64,000 nt of DNA. It comes from Nocardia sp. alder85J (GTDB lineage: Bacteria; Actinomycetota; Actinomycetes; Mycobacteriales; Mycobacteriaceae). This document shows, one piece after another, positions 31,764-41,069 of this stretch; the first letter of the stretch is position 1; each line of letters starts with the position of its first letter. The notes beneath the pieces were generated by a model. It was not told the origin of the DNA and searched no databases. It worked only from the letters and a program-made list of their open reading frames with translations. The position numbers and the translations under genes are program-made. The stretch lies in assembly GCF_020176955.2 (NCBI RefSeq), contig NZ_JAIUCZ020000010.1, forward strand, positions 62,001 through 126,000, read 5' to 3'.

Positions 31764-33623
31764 GTGCCTCGGCGTACGCTCGATTCACTGGTGACGGAGG
31801 TCGCCTCCGAGCTCATGGGAGTCGACGCCTCCACCATGGTCGGGGCCACCGAACGGGTGCTGGCCCTGCTGATCGAGTACTTCGACGTCGACTTCAGCTA
31901 TCTGCGGCACACCGACCGGGATCGGCGGGCGACCGAACTGGTCGCGGAGTGGCCGCACCGCGTCGACGTCCCGGATCCCGATCCGTTGCAGACCATCTAT
32001 TTCGAGGAGGCCGATTCGGTCTTCCGGGCGCTCGAGCACACCACCGAGCCGTTCCTGGTCACTTCGGCCGACACCGACTACCAGGAGACGATCCGGCAGG
32101 CCACCGGCATCCCGAACGTGGTGTCGGCGGTGGTGCCGCTGCTGTCGCGCGGCGAGTCCACCGGCGTGCTCGGCTTCATCAAGGCCGGTGACCGGGCCTG
32201 GAGCACCCGCGAGCTCAACGTGCTCAAGGCGATCGCGGCGCTGTTCGCCCAGTTGCAGGCCCGCGTGGTGGCCGAGGAGCGGCTGCGCTACATCGCCATG
32301 CACGACGATCTGACCGGCCTGGCGAACCGGCGGGCGCTGCTCCAGTACATGGAGGCCCGGCTCGATCCGGGCAGTCCCGGGCCGGTGGCCGCGTTCTTCC
32401 TCGACCTGGACCGGTTGAAGGCGCTCAACGACTTCCTCGGCCACACCGCCGGCGACAACTTCATCCGCACCCTGTCGGCGCGGTTGCGGGAACATCTCGA
32501 TCCCAACGACATGATCGCGCGACTCGGTGGTGACGAGTTCGTGATCGTGCCCGCGAAACCGATGGACGCCGTCGCCGCCGAGCTGGAGGCGACCCGGATG
32601 CAGCAGCTGATCGGGCGGCGGGTCACCGTCGGCGGCGAGTCGGTGAGTCGCGGCGCCAGCATCGGCGTGGCGGTCGGCATCCCGGGGGAGACCACCGTCG
32701 CCGACGTGCTGCGCCGGGCCGACCACGCGCTGTTGTCGGCCAAGTCACGCGGCGGCAACGGGGTCGCGGTGTTCACCGACGCCATGCGCGCGGAGTTCGA
32801 GTTGCAGGACGACGTCGAGCTGAACCTGCGCGGCGCGGTCGCCGACGGCTCCCTGGTGCTGCACTACCAGCCGGAGGTGGATCTACGGACCGGCCGGATC
32901 GTCGCGCTGGAGGCGCTGGTGCGCTGGCAGCACCCGACCCGCGGGCTGTTGCCGCCGGGAGCGTTCGTGCAGGTCGCGGAGGCCACCAATCTGGCCGGTG
33001 AGCTCGGCCGCTGGGTGATCCGCACCGCCTGCGCGCAGTTCGCGCAGTGGCGGCGGCACGGGCTGGCGGCCAATGTGGTGATCCGGATCAACGTGTCGCC
33101 GGTGCAACTGGTCAGCCTCGATTTCGTGGAGAACATCGAGGACATCCTGCGGCGGCACGACATCGACGGCAGTTCGGTGTGCCTGGAGATCACCGAGCAC
33201 GTGGTGGTGCAGGATCTGGCCCGGACCAAGGTGACGTTGCGCGGGCTGAAGCGGATGGGTGTGCAGATCGCCATCGACGATTTCGGCACCGGATACAGCT
33301 CGCTGTCGCATCTGAAGGCGCTGCCGGTGGACGCGGTGAAGATCGATCGCGGTTTCGTGCAGCGCCTGGGCGCCAATCCGGACGATCTTGCGATCGTGAA
33401 ATCCATTGTGGGACTTGCCGGTTCGTTCGGGCTCGGGGTGGTGGGCGAGGGGGTGGAGACCGCCGTCGCGGCCCGCACCCTGGTCGGGCTGGGTTGTTAT
33501 CGGGCACAGGGCTTCCTGATCGCCCGGCCGATGCCCGCCGACGAGGTCGAGACCCATCTGTCCGCCGGGCGCATCCCGCTGGACCTGGAGTTGCCCGGGA
33601 TGTCGCGGGCGCCGAAGGTATAG
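31764..33623 (+). CDS. GAF-GGDEF-EAL c-di-GMP enzyme (Rv1354c-like)
   Basis: 619 residues: GAF domain (about 30-165), GGDEF (165-330) and EAL (350-600). The cyclase site is intact (FLDLDRLKALNDFLGHTAGD and ARLGGDEFVIV), with no obvious RxxD inhibitory site. The phosphodiesterase site is also intact: LEALVRW, INVSPVQL, LEITEHVV, IDDFGTGYSSL, VKIDRGFV and VGEGVET. It can probably both make and break c-di-GMP, tuned by the GAF ligand. GTG at 31764 is chosen for GGAG upstream; GTG at 31749 is an alternative. A 24-bp tandem repeat begins at its stop codon. Confidence 0.9.
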   Translation: MPRRTLDSLVTEVASELMGVDASTMVGATERVLALLIEYFDVDFSYLRHTDRDRRATELVAEWPHRVDVPDPDPLQTIYFEEADSVFRALEHTTEPFLVTSADTDYQETIRQATGIPNVVSAVVPLLSRGESTGVLGFIKAGDRAWSTRELNVLKAIAALFAQLQARVVAEERLRYIAMHDDLTGLANRRALLQYMEARLDPGSPGPVAAFFLDLDRLKALNDFLGHTAGDNFIRTLSARLREHLDPNDMIARLGGDEFVIVPAKPMDAVAAELEATRMQQLIGRRVTVGGESVSRGASIGVAVGIPGETTVADVLRRADHALLSAKSRGGNGVAVFTDAMRAEFELQDDVELNLRGAVADGSLVLHYQPEVDLRTGRIVALEALVRWQHPTRGLLPPGAFVQVAEATNLAGELGRWVIRTACAQFAQWRRHGLAANVVIRINVSPVQLVSLDFVENIEDILRRHDIDGSSVCLEITEHVVVQDLARTKVTLRGLKRMGVQIAIDDFGTGYSSLSHLKALPVDAVKIDRGFVQRLGANPDDLAIVKSIVGLAGSFGLGVVGEGVETAVAARTLVGLGCYRAQGFLIARPMPADEVETHLSAGRIPLDLELPGMSRAPKV

Positions 33624-33713
33624 ACCTCCTCCGTCGGTGCGGTATAGACCTCCTCCGTCGGTGCGGTATAGATCTTCTCCGTCGGTGCGGTGCAGATCTT
33701 CTCCGTCGGTGAG
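33619..33713. repeat. 24-bp tandem repeat starting at a stop codon
   Basis: Units TATAGACCTCCTCCGTCGGT-GCGG run at 33619, 33643 and 33667, with a fourth partial unit at 33691. Units three and four have ATCTT for ACCTC. The first unit contains the TAG stop of the GGDEF-EAL gene, so the repeat copied the gene's end. Confidence 0.9.
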
Positions 33714-33777
33714 CTTTCCCTCGGAATTCATGCCGCGTTGACCCGGTGGGTTCGGTTGCCTTGCACCATTCGTGCGT

Positions 33778-34908
33778 GTGCGCATCGTGCAGCTCGCGAA
33801 TTTCTACGGTCCGCGCTCGGGCGGACTCCGCACCGCGCTGCACCATCTCGGCTCGGGATACGCCGCGGCCGGGCACGAGGTGGTGTTGATCGTTCCGGGC
33901 GCCAGACGTTCGGAGCAGGTGCTCGACAGCGGGGTGGTGCGGATCACCGTGCCCGCCGTCGCCATTCCCGGGACCGGCGGTTATCGGGCCGCGAATCCGC
34001 GACGGGTGGCCGACGTGCTGTCCGGGCTGCGGCCGGACGTGCTGGAGGTGTCGGATCGGCTGACGCTGCGCGGTTTCGGGCGCTGGGCCCGGCAGCGGGA
34101 CGTGGCCGGGGTGATGATCTCGCACGAGCGGCTGGACCGGCTGCTGGGGCAGGTGCTGCCCGGCCCGCTGGCCCGGCGTGCCGCCGACGCGGCCAATCGC
34201 CGCACCGCCGCCGACTACGACATCGTCGTCTGCACCACGGAGTTCGCGCGGGAGGAGTTCCAGCGCATCGATGCCCCGAACGCGGCGCTGGTGCCGCTCG
34301 GGGTGGATCTCGACATGTTCAACCCGCATCGCCGCGACGGGTCGCTGCGCGCCGAACTCGGTGGCGCCGAACATCCGCTGCTGGTGCACTGCGGCCGGTT
34401 GTCGGTGGAGAAGCGGGTCGATCGCAGCATCGAGGCGCTGGACACGCTGCTCCACGACGGGGTGTCCGCGCGCCTGATCGTGGTCGGCGACGGGCCGCGG
34501 CGGGAGGCGCTGCAACGCCGGGCCCGCGCGCTGCCGTCGTTGCCGGGTGGGCGGCCGGCGGTGCACTTCACCGGTTTCGTGGCCGATCGGACCGCGCTGG
34601 CGACCCTGCTGGCCAGCGCGGACGTCTCGCTGGCCCCCGGACCGCACGAGACCTTCGGGCTGGCGGCGCTGGAGGCGCTGGCCGCGGGCACCCCGGTGGT
34701 GGCCAGCCGGTCGTCGGCGCTGGCGACCATGGTGACCGCCGACTGCGGCGCGGTGGCCGACAACCATCCGGCCTCCTTCGCACAGGCGGTGACCGAGGTG
34801 CTCGCCCTGAATCCGGACCGGCGCCGGCACGCCGCCCGCAGCCGGGCCGAGCAGTTCCCCTGGCCCGCGGCGGTCGCGCGGATGCTGGCGGTATTGGATC
34901 GCGGCTGA
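33778..34908 (+). CDS. pimC: GT4 alpha-mannosyltransferase, PimC-like
   Basis: 376 residues. VRIVQLANFYGPRSGGLRTA, YDIVVCTTEFAREEFQRID, VHCGRLSVEKRVDRSIEALD and LAPGPHETFGLAALEALAAG match the recalled PimC of M. tuberculosis CDC1551 closely, along with the GT4 EX7E region at the last motif. PimC adds mannose to phosphatidylinositol mannosides using GDP-mannose in the cytoplasm. GTG at 33772 is a second possible start. The gene follows the 24-bp repeat with no clear promoter. Confidence 0.8.
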   Translation: MRIVQLANFYGPRSGGLRTALHHLGSGYAAAGHEVVLIVPGARRSEQVLDSGVVRITVPAVAIPGTGGYRAANPRRVADVLSGLRPDVLEVSDRLTLRGFGRWARQRDVAGVMISHERLDRLLGQVLPGPLARRAADAANRRTAADYDIVVCTTEFAREEFQRIDAPNAALVPLGVDLDMFNPHRRDGSLRAELGGAEHPLLVHCGRLSVEKRVDRSIEALDTLLHDGVSARLIVVGDGPRREALQRRARALPSLPGGRPAVHFTGFVADRTALATLLASADVSLAPGPHETFGLAALEALAAGTPVVASRSSALATMVTADCGAVADNHPASFAQAVTEVLALNPDRRRHAARSRAEQFPWPAAVARMLAVLDRG

Positions 34909-34956
34909 GCGGGCCCGCGGAGGTGGTGCCGCCGTGCCCACGCGGCCGGTTGTGCC

Positions 34957-34980
34957 CGAGCGAGGCTGTGACCTCGCTCG
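34957..34980 (+). terminator. hairpin after the PimC-like gene
   Basis: CGAGCGAGG pairs with CCTCGCTCG around a 6-nt loop. There is no T-run, so it may be a weak terminator or a processing/stability element. Confidence 0.4.
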
Positions 34981-35142
34981 CAGCGCAGCTGCGCCATCGC
35001 GCGAAGTGCCTGTGTGATGCCATCGGCTTCGGGCCGTGCGGACGGCTCAGGCCGTATGCTGCTGGGCAGCAGTGGAAATCCGTCCGGCGACATCGGCAGT
35101 GCCGTATCGGCCCCCGGCGCCGCCACGACCCCCGAGGAACGC

Positions 35143-36006
35143 GTGCGTGATCGCTTGAAATCCGTCAGCGGCAAGAAAACCCTCGTCACCGGCGCGGCCA
35201 GCGGTATCGGGCAGGCCACCGCCCGCGCCGCCGCGCGGCGAGGAGCCGAGTTGGTGCTGACCGATATCGACGCCGAGGGCCTCGCCGGCACCGTGGCGTC
35301 GATCGAGGGCGCGGGCGGCAAGGTACTGGCCCAGCGCGCGCTCGACATCACCGACTACGACGCGGTCACCGCCTTCGCCGAGGAGGTGCACGCCGGGCAC
35401 GGCAGCCTCGATGTGGTGATGAACGTCGCCGGTGTGTCGGCCTGGGGCACGGTCGAGAATCTCGAGCACCGGCACTGGCGGCAGATGATCGACGTGAACC
35501 TGATGGGCCCGATCCACGTCATCGAGAACTTCGTGCCGCCGATGACCCGCGCCGGGCGCGGCGGGGCGCTGGTGAACGTGTCCTCGGCGGCCGGGCTGCT
35601 CGCACTGCCCTGGCACGCGGCCTACAGCGCCAGCAAGTTCGGGCTGCGCGGCGTGTCCGAGGTGCTGCGCTTCGACCTGGCCCGGCACGGGATCACCGTG
35701 CACCTGGTGGTGCCCGGTGCGGTGAACACCCCCCTGGTACAGACGGTCGAGATCGCCGGGGTGGACCGCGACGATCCCCGGGTACAGCGCTGGGCGCGGC
35801 GCTTCGCGGCACACGCCACCGCCCCCGAAGAAGTCGCCGAGGCGATCCTGCGCGGTATCGAGCGCAACCGCTTCCTGATCCACACCTCGTTCGACGTCCG
35901 CGCCGGCTACTGGTTCTCGCGCAAGTTCGCGCTGCCCTACGAATACGCCATGCGCAAGGCCAACGACCGCTTCTACTACAGCCTGGGCGACGGCCGCCGC
36001 CGCTGA
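35143..36006 (+). CDS. short-chain dehydrogenase/reductase
   Basis: 287 residues, classical SDR. Cofactor loop TLVTGAASGIGQAT; NVAG at VVMNVAGVSAWGT; catalytic Ser (VNVSSAAGLLALP) and YSASK (HAAYSASKFGLRG). A C-terminal extension (VRAGYWFSRKFALPYEYAMR) may be membrane-associated. Asp in LVLTDID after strand 2 favours NAD(H). GTG at 35143 with GAGGAA upstream is preferred but tentative; longer forms to 35014 have a Gly/Ser-rich extension. Substrate is unknown. Confidence 0.85.
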   Translation: MRDRLKSVSGKKTLVTGAASGIGQATARAAARRGAELVLTDIDAEGLAGTVASIEGAGGKVLAQRALDITDYDAVTAFAEEVHAGHGSLDVVMNVAGVSAWGTVENLEHRHWRQMIDVNLMGPIHVIENFVPPMTRAGRGGALVNVSSAAGLLALPWHAAYSASKFGLRGVSEVLRFDLARHGITVHLVVPGAVNTPLVQTVEIAGVDRDDPRVQRWARRFAAHATAPEEVAEAILRGIERNRFLIHTSFDVRAGYWFSRKFALPYEYAMRKANDRFYYSLGDGRRR

Positions 36007-36228
36007 GTCCGGTTGCGCCGCTGGTCGGTAGCGGCCGCGGCGGCGTGGCGGCAGCGGGCTGGGGCCGTCAGGCGCGATCGACGGGCCGTGAGTGGTGGTA
36101 CAGCAGCGGTGCGGCTCGGTGGCCGCCGTCTTCGCCGCTGCTGACCTGCGGCCGGTCAGGGGTGTCATTCGTGGCGCGTAAGGTCGGATTCGGCTCGATT
36201 CGATCATGATTTGCGGGAGGTTTTTCAG

Positions 36229-36531
36229 ATGGCTCGGATTCCCACGTCGCTGCTGGTTGCCGGTGGACTCACCGGTGGTTTCGCGCTCGCGCAGGCGACG
36301 AAGAAGCGGCAGCTCGGCGGCGTGGTCTTCACCGCCGCGATCGGTGCGGCCGTGCCGCGCTGGCGCAAGGTGGCCGGGGTCGGTGGCGCGGTGGCGCTGA
36401 CCGGATTGTCGGCCGGGGCGATGGGTGCCTCGCATCCGCTGGCGAAGAAGATCGGCGCGTGGCCGTCGGTGATCGCGGTGTCCGCCGCCGCCGCTGCCGC
36501 GTCGTGGGCGCTGGTGGATCGCCGGGCCTGA
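36229..36531 (+). CDS. small hydrophobic membrane protein
   Basis: 100 residues from ATG with GGGAGG eight bases upstream. Three hydrophobic stretches: LLVAGGLTGGFALAQ, GVVFTAAIGAAVP and AVSAAAAAASWALV. The basic loop KKRQ and KVAGVGG suggest a membrane protein with cytoplasmic loops. No family is recognised. Its stop is 82 bases from the 3' end of rsmI on the other strand. Confidence 0.65.
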   Translation: MARIPTSLLVAGGLTGGFALAQATKKRQLGGVVFTAAIGAAVPRWRKVAGVGGAVALTGLSAGAMGASHPLAKKIGAWPSVIAVSAAAAAASWALVDRRA

Positions 36532-36613
36532 TCGGCCCGGCCTGCTTGTGCGGTCCGGGTGGTAGCCCGCCCGCACTGTCGGCCGGTCCGGGTGGGTACG
36601 CCGGGCGGCAACG

Positions 36614-37456
36614 TCAGTCGGTGCGGGCGGCCAGCACGGCGTCGTAGAGTTCGCGGCGGGAGGCGCCGGTGTCGGCGGAGATCTGGGCGCAGGCGTCCTT
36701 GAGGCGGATGCCGGTGGCCACCAGCGCCTCGACCTCGTCGACCAGGCCGGCCGGGTCGGCGGAGCGGGGAGCCGCGCCCGCCAGGACCACGGTGATCTCG
36801 CCGCGGGCGCCGGTGACGGCCCAGTCGGCCAGTTCGGCGAGGGTACCGCGGACGACCTCCTCGTAGGTCTTGGTCAGTTCGCGGCAGACCGCCGCGCGGC
36901 GGTCGCCGCCGAGGACCGCGGTGGCGTCGGCGAGGCAGTCGGCCAGCCGGTGTGGGGCCTCGAAGAAGACGACCGCGCGCGGCTCGGTGGTCAAGGTGCG
37001 GAACCACTCCCGGCGCTGGCCGGACTTGCGGGGGGCGAAGCCGTCGAAGCAGAAGCGTTCCATCGGCAGGCCGGACAGCGCCAGCGCGGTGGTCACCGCC
37101 GACGGGCCGGGCAGGCAGGTGATCGGCAGGTCGCGTTCCACACAGGCCGCGACCATCCGATAGCCGGGGTCGCTCACCGAGGGCATGCCGGCGTCGGTGA
37201 CCAGCAAGACCGTGTGACCGGCCTCGATCTCGTCCAGCAGCTGGGGGATGCGGGCGGTCTCGACATGGTCGTAGAAGCTCACCACCCGGCCGGTGATGGT
37301 GATGTCCAGCGCCTTCGCCAGGGAACGGGTGCGGCGGGTGTCCTCGGCGGCGATCACCTCGGCGGTGGCCAGGGCGTCGCGCAGGCGCTGCGAGGCGTCG
37401 CCGACATCGCCCATCGGGGTCGCCGCCAGCACCAGCCGGCCGCCGTCCTCGCTCAT
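36614..37456 (-). CDS. rsmI: 16S rRNA 2'-O-methyltransferase RsmI
   Basis: 280 residues of the tetrapyrrole-methylase fold. Typical motifs: LVLAATPMGDVGDASQRLRD, AEDTRRTRSLAKAL, LLVTDAGMPSVSDPG, CLPGPSAVTTALALSGLP and EAPHRL. RsmI methylates C1402 of 16S rRNA at the ribose using SAM. ATG at 37456 with GGGAG upstream is the start. It diverges from pmt as in M. tuberculosis (Rv1003/Rv1002c). Confidence 0.95.
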   Translation of the reverse strand: MSEDGGRLVLAATPMGDVGDASQRLRDALATAEVIAAEDTRRTRSLAKALDITITGRVVSFYDHVETARIPQLLDEIEAGHTVLLVTDAGMPSVSDPGYRMVAACVERDLPITCLPGPSAVTTALALSGLPMERFCFDGFAPRKSGQRREWFRTLTTEPRAVVFFEAPHRLADCLADATAVLGGDRRAAVCRELTKTYEEVVRGTLAELADWAVTGARGEITVVLAGAAPRSADPAGLVDEVEALVATGIRLKDACAQISADTGASRRELYDAVLAARTD

Positions 37457-37825
37457 CGCGCTCCCGTCATTCACAGTCGTCGGCCGCGCCTCGGCCGACA
37501 CCCATCACAGCACGGTCCGGTTCCGCGGCTGCGCGCGCAGGCTCCGGCAGTGCGGCTCAAGATCTCGGAGTGCTGCTCCGGTCCGGTGATCGAGCCCGTC
37601 GCAATGGCCGGCCCCGGATGCGATCGGTCAGCAGCGGGCAGGCGTTTCCGGTGCACGATGTCCGGCAGGACCTGTCGGGTTTCCCGTCCGGTTCGGCCCG
37701 GTCCGTCCGAGGCGGTGGCGCTCGGGACCTCGGAACGTGGCCTGGTCCGGCGGCCTCGGTGCGTGTGGCGGGCAGGTGGCGGCAGCATTGCTGTCCTGAT
37801 GCGGCACGGTCCGGTCGGGACGACA

Positions 37826-37838
37826 TACGATCGGGGGC
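37826..37838 (+). promoter_or_regulatory. -10 element for leaderless pmt mRNA
   Basis: TACGAT at 37826-37831 lies eight bases before the GTG of pmt, so transcription would begin at or next to the start codon. No ribosome site is present. No -35 box is clear, which is common in actinobacteria. The other 380 bp between rsmI and pmt hold no gene I can support. Confidence 0.4.
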
Positions 37839-39425
37839 GTGACCCAGCTGACCGACGTGCGGCCGCCGATCGGCGCGGGCCCGGCCTTGTCCAGTCCGGC
37901 GCCGCTGCGCCCCACCCTCGACTTCGGGCCCACCGATCGGTTGCGGGGCTGGCTGGTCACCGCATTTCTCACCGCGATCGCGGCGGTCACCCGGTTCACC
38001 AACCTGAACTATCCGACCGATGCCGACACGCCCGTCTTCGACGAGAAGCACTATGCGCCGCAGGCGTGGCAGTTGCTGCACGGCGGTGGCGTGGAGGACA
38101 ACCCCGGGTACGGGCTGGTGGTGCATCCGCCGGTGGGCAAGCAGATGATCGCCCTCGGGGAGGCGATGTTCCATTACACGCCGCTGGGCTGGCGGTTCAC
38201 GGCGGCGGTGTCGGGGTGCCTGATCATCCTGCTGGTCATCCGGATCACGCGGCGGATGACCCGGTCGACCCTGCTGGGCGGGGCCGCCGGGATCCTGCTC
38301 ATCGCCGACGGCACGACCTTCGTCTCGTCGCGGATCGGGATGCTGGACATCTTCCAGGCATTGTTCGTGCTCGGTGCGTTCGGCTGTCTGATCGTCGACC
38401 GCGACGAGGTCCTGGGACGGATGGCCCGGGTGTACGCCGAGGGGCGGGCCACGCTGAGCCCGTACGGGCCGCGGCTGGGGGTGCGCTGGTGGCGGTTCGG
38501 GGCCGGGCTGCTGCTGGGGCTGTCCTGCGGGACCAAGTGGTCCGGCATGTACTTCATCGCGTTCTTCGGGCTGATGTCGGTGGCGTTCGACGTCGCCGCG
38601 CGGCGGCGGTACCGGGTGCCGCAGCCGTGGGCGGGCACGTTGATGCGCGATGTCGGGCCCGCGTTGTACGCGCTGGTCGCGATACCGCTGCTGGTGTACC
38701 TGGCCACCTACGCCGGCTGGTTCGCCAGCGAGGACGGGTACGACCGGTATTCGGTGGGCAATGCGGTCGGGGCCGGGGGGACCTGGTCGTGGGTGCCGGA
38801 CGCGTTGCGCTCGCTGTGGCACAACCAGGGCGAATCGTTGAAATTCCACGAGGGGCTCACCAATTCGGCGGGCAACCATCATCCGTGGGAGTCGAAGCCG
38901 TGGTCGTGGCCGATGAGTCTGCGGCCGATGCTCTACTACTACGCCGACACCGGGTCCACCGGCTGCGGTAAGCAGGTGTGCGTCAAGGCGGTGATGCTGA
39001 TCGGCACGCCAGCCATCTGGTGGTTGTCGCTGCCGATGCTGGTCTGGGGGATCTGGCGGGTCGCGACCCGCCGCGACTGGCGGTACGCCGCGATGCTGGT
39101 CGGCTACGGTGCCGGATTGCTGCCGTGGTTCCTGACCCTGGATCGGCAGATGTACTACTTCTACTCGGTCCCGATGGCGCCGTTCCTGGTGATGGGCCTG
39201 GCGCTGGTGCTCGGCGACATCCTGGGCCCGGCGCCGATCCTGCGCATACCCGGCGGGCATCGCTTCCTGGTGGCCAGCGAGCGGCAGAGTCTGGGGCTGC
39301 TGCTGGTCTGCCTGTATCTGGCGCTGGTGATCGCGAACTTCATCTGGCTGTGGCCGATTCTGACGGCCCTGCCGATCACCACCGAGAGCTGGCACAACCA
39401 TCTGTGGCTGCCGAGCTGGAAGTGA
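37839..39425 (+). CDS. pmt: protein O-mannosyltransferase Pmt
   Basis: 528-residue multi-pass GT39 enzyme, orthologous by motifs and position to M. tuberculosis Rv1002c. It moves mannose from polyprenyl-phosphate-mannose to secreted proteins. The catalytic loop is ADTPVFDEKHYAPQAWQLL, with HPPVGKQMIALGE next to it. SCGTKWSGMYFIAFFG and QMYYFYSVPMAPFLVMGLAL are also family-typical. The GTG start appears leaderless. Its stop abuts the GntR-type regulator, convergent with no gap. Confidence 0.95.
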   Translation: MTQLTDVRPPIGAGPALSSPAPLRPTLDFGPTDRLRGWLVTAFLTAIAAVTRFTNLNYPTDADTPVFDEKHYAPQAWQLLHGGGVEDNPGYGLVVHPPVGKQMIALGEAMFHYTPLGWRFTAAVSGCLIILLVIRITRRMTRSTLLGGAAGILLIADGTTFVSSRIGMLDIFQALFVLGAFGCLIVDRDEVLGRMARVYAEGRATLSPYGPRLGVRWWRFGAGLLLGLSCGTKWSGMYFIAFFGLMSVAFDVAARRRYRVPQPWAGTLMRDVGPALYALVAIPLLVYLATYAGWFASEDGYDRYSVGNAVGAGGTWSWVPDALRSLWHNQGESLKFHEGLTNSAGNHHPWESKPWSWPMSLRPMLYYYADTGSTGCGKQVCVKAVMLIGTPAIWWLSLPMLVWGIWRVATRRDWRYAAMLVGYGAGLLPWFLTLDRQMYYFYSVPMAPFLVMGLALVLGDILGPAPILRIPGGHRFLVASERQSLGLLLVCLYLALVIANFIWLWPILTALPITTESWHNHLWLPSWK

Positions 39426-39788
39426 CTACTCCCGCAACGCCAGCCGGAGATAGTGCAGTGCGGCCTCGTCGTCCAGGCCGAGCCGCCGCATCACCGCCAC
39501 ATACTCCGTGGCCGCGCGACCGGCGGCGTCCCGGGTCGGATCGCCGGTGGAGGCGATGAAGGAGCCGAGCCGGCCGCGGGTCTCCAGCACCCCGTCCTGC
39601 TCCAATTCGCGATAGGCGCGCGCGACGGTGTTGGGGGCCAGGCCGAGCTGGGCCGCCAGCCCGCGCACGGTGGGGATCTTGGTGCCGGCGGTCAGCTCGC
39701 CGGACCGGACCCGGGCCATGATGCCCTGCCGCAGCTGTTCGTACGGCGGGACCGCCGCATTGTTGTGGTCGACCGGAATGTCCAGCAT
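39426..39788 (-). CDS. GntR-family regulator, YtrA-like short form
   Basis: 120 residues: a winged helix-turn-helix (PPYEQLRQGIMARVRSGEL, then AQLGLAPNTVARAYRELEQ) and a short helical tail typical of YtrA proteins, which usually govern ABC transporters. None is beside it. It begins four bases after the arcA stop, so it is probably the second gene of an arcA transcript. ATG at 39788 follows GAGG; GTG at 39791 is an alternative. Confidence 0.8.
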   Translation of the reverse strand: MLDIPVDHNNAAVPPYEQLRQGIMARVRSGELTAGTKIPTVRGLAAQLGLAPNTVARAYRELEQDGVLETRGRLGSFIASTGDPTRDAAGRAATEYVAVMRRLGLDDEAALHYLRLALRE

Positions 39789-39792
39789 CACC

Positions 39793-41022
39793 TCATACCT
39801 CGTCGCGCAGCAACGGACAGGACAGGCAGCGCGGCCCGCCCCGGCCGGAGCCGAGTTCGGAGCCGGGGATCGTCAGTACTTCGATACCCGCATCGGACAG
39901 GCGCGCATTCGTGTTCTCGTTGCGTTCGTAGGCAACGACCACGCCCGGCGCCAGCGCCAGGGTGTTGTTGCCGTCGTCCCACTGCTCCCGTTCGGCGGTG
40001 ACGCGGTCGCGGCCGGTGTCGAAGACCCGCAACCGATCGATGCCCATCGCCTGCGCCGCGGCCGGCAGGAACGGGTCCGGCCCGCGCATACCGACCGTAC
40101 CGTCCTCCTCCTTGCGGATGGTGAAGGCGTGCAGCGAGTCCTGGACCGCGGGATACATCACCACCGCGTCGGCGGCGACCATGGTGCACACCGTGTCCAG
40201 GTGCATCGTCGCGCGATTCTGGGCGATCGGGACGACCAGGACGGTGTGCGCGAGATTGTCCTCGAAGAGGCTGCGGGCCAGCGCCTCGGCGCCGGCCGGG
40301 GAGGTGCGCTCACCCACACCGACGGCCACCACGCCGGGGGCGAGCAGCAGCACGTCGCCGCCCTCCATCGGCGCGGTATGCGATTCGTAGGCCCGCCGCA
40401 CCCCGCGGAAGCGCGGGTGGAAGGCATACACCAGATCGGTGAGCGAGGTTTCCCGCGCCCGGGCCGGCAGCGCCAGCGAGGTGATCGCCACCTTGGGGCC
40501 CACCCAGAACGAGGAATCGCGGGTGAACAGGAGATTCGGCAGTGGGTCGATGACGAAATCGGTACCGTGGTGCATGCGCCGGACCAGTGACGTGCCGTCG
40601 GAACCGAACGGGAGTTCGTCGAACGTCATGCCGGCCATCAGGATTCCGGCCAGTTCGGGCGCCGGGACACCGCGCAGGTGGGTCTTCAGATCGCTGGCGA
40701 GGGCATGGCCGATGCGGCGGGCGTCGACGGCCGCGGTGATCCCCATGCTGCGCCCGGCCCCGCTGGCGGCCAGGGTCTCGACCAGCAGATCCTCCAGCAG
40801 CAGCACCTCGACCCCGCGGCCGCGCAGCACCCCGGCGAAGGTGTCGTGCTCCTGCTGGGCCCGCTCCACCCAGGGGATGGCGTCGAAAAGCAACTGGTCG
40901 TTGTTACGCGGGGTGAGCCGGCGCAGCTCGTCACCGGGCCGATGCAACAGCACCGTGCGCAGCGCGCCGACCTCGGATGTCACGGAAAACGGTCGCGCCG
41001 TCGGCACAGCCTTCGTTTCCAT
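39793..41022 (-). CDS. arcA: arginine deiminase
   Basis: 409 residues. Arginine deiminase converts arginine to citrulline and ammonia. Motifs in order: VLLHRPGDELRRLTP, NLLFTRDSSFWVG, HTAPMEGGDVLLL, MHLDTVCTM (His of the catalytic triad) and the C-terminal GGPRCLSCPLLRDE with the catalytic Cys. ATG at 41022 follows AGGA. It matches M. tuberculosis Rv1001. A 30-bp perfect palindrome lies 48 bp upstream. No arcB or arcC is nearby. Confidence 0.95.
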   Translation of the reverse strand: METKAVPTARPFSVTSEVGALRTVLLHRPGDELRRLTPRNNDQLLFDAIPWVERAQQEHDTFAGVLRGRGVEVLLLEDLLVETLAASGAGRSMGITAAVDARRIGHALASDLKTHLRGVPAPELAGILMAGMTFDELPFGSDGTSLVRRMHHGTDFVIDPLPNLLFTRDSSFWVGPKVAITSLALPARARETSLTDLVYAFHPRFRGVRRAYESHTAPMEGGDVLLLAPGVVAVGVGERTSPAGAEALARSLFEDNLAHTVLVVPIAQNRATMHLDTVCTMVAADAVVMYPAVQDSLHAFTIRKEEDGTVGMRGPDPFLPAAAQAMGIDRLRVFDTGRDRVTAEREQWDDGNNTLALAPGVVVAYERNENTNARLSDAGIEVLTIPGSELGSGRGGPRCLSCPLLRDEV

Positions 41023-41069
41023 GATCCTGACCGTACTGGCACAGAGCCGCATTGGCACGAAATTGACCG

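Noticed and set aside
33047..33712. Frame ending in repeated IDLLRRCG peptides
   Set aside because: The peptide repeat is the 24-bp tandem repeat read out of frame; the rest overlaps the GGDEF-EAL gene.
36007..36228. Gene between the SDR and the small membrane protein
   Set aside because: Frames are Ala/Arg-rich with no start signal or family; treated as an intergenic promoter region.
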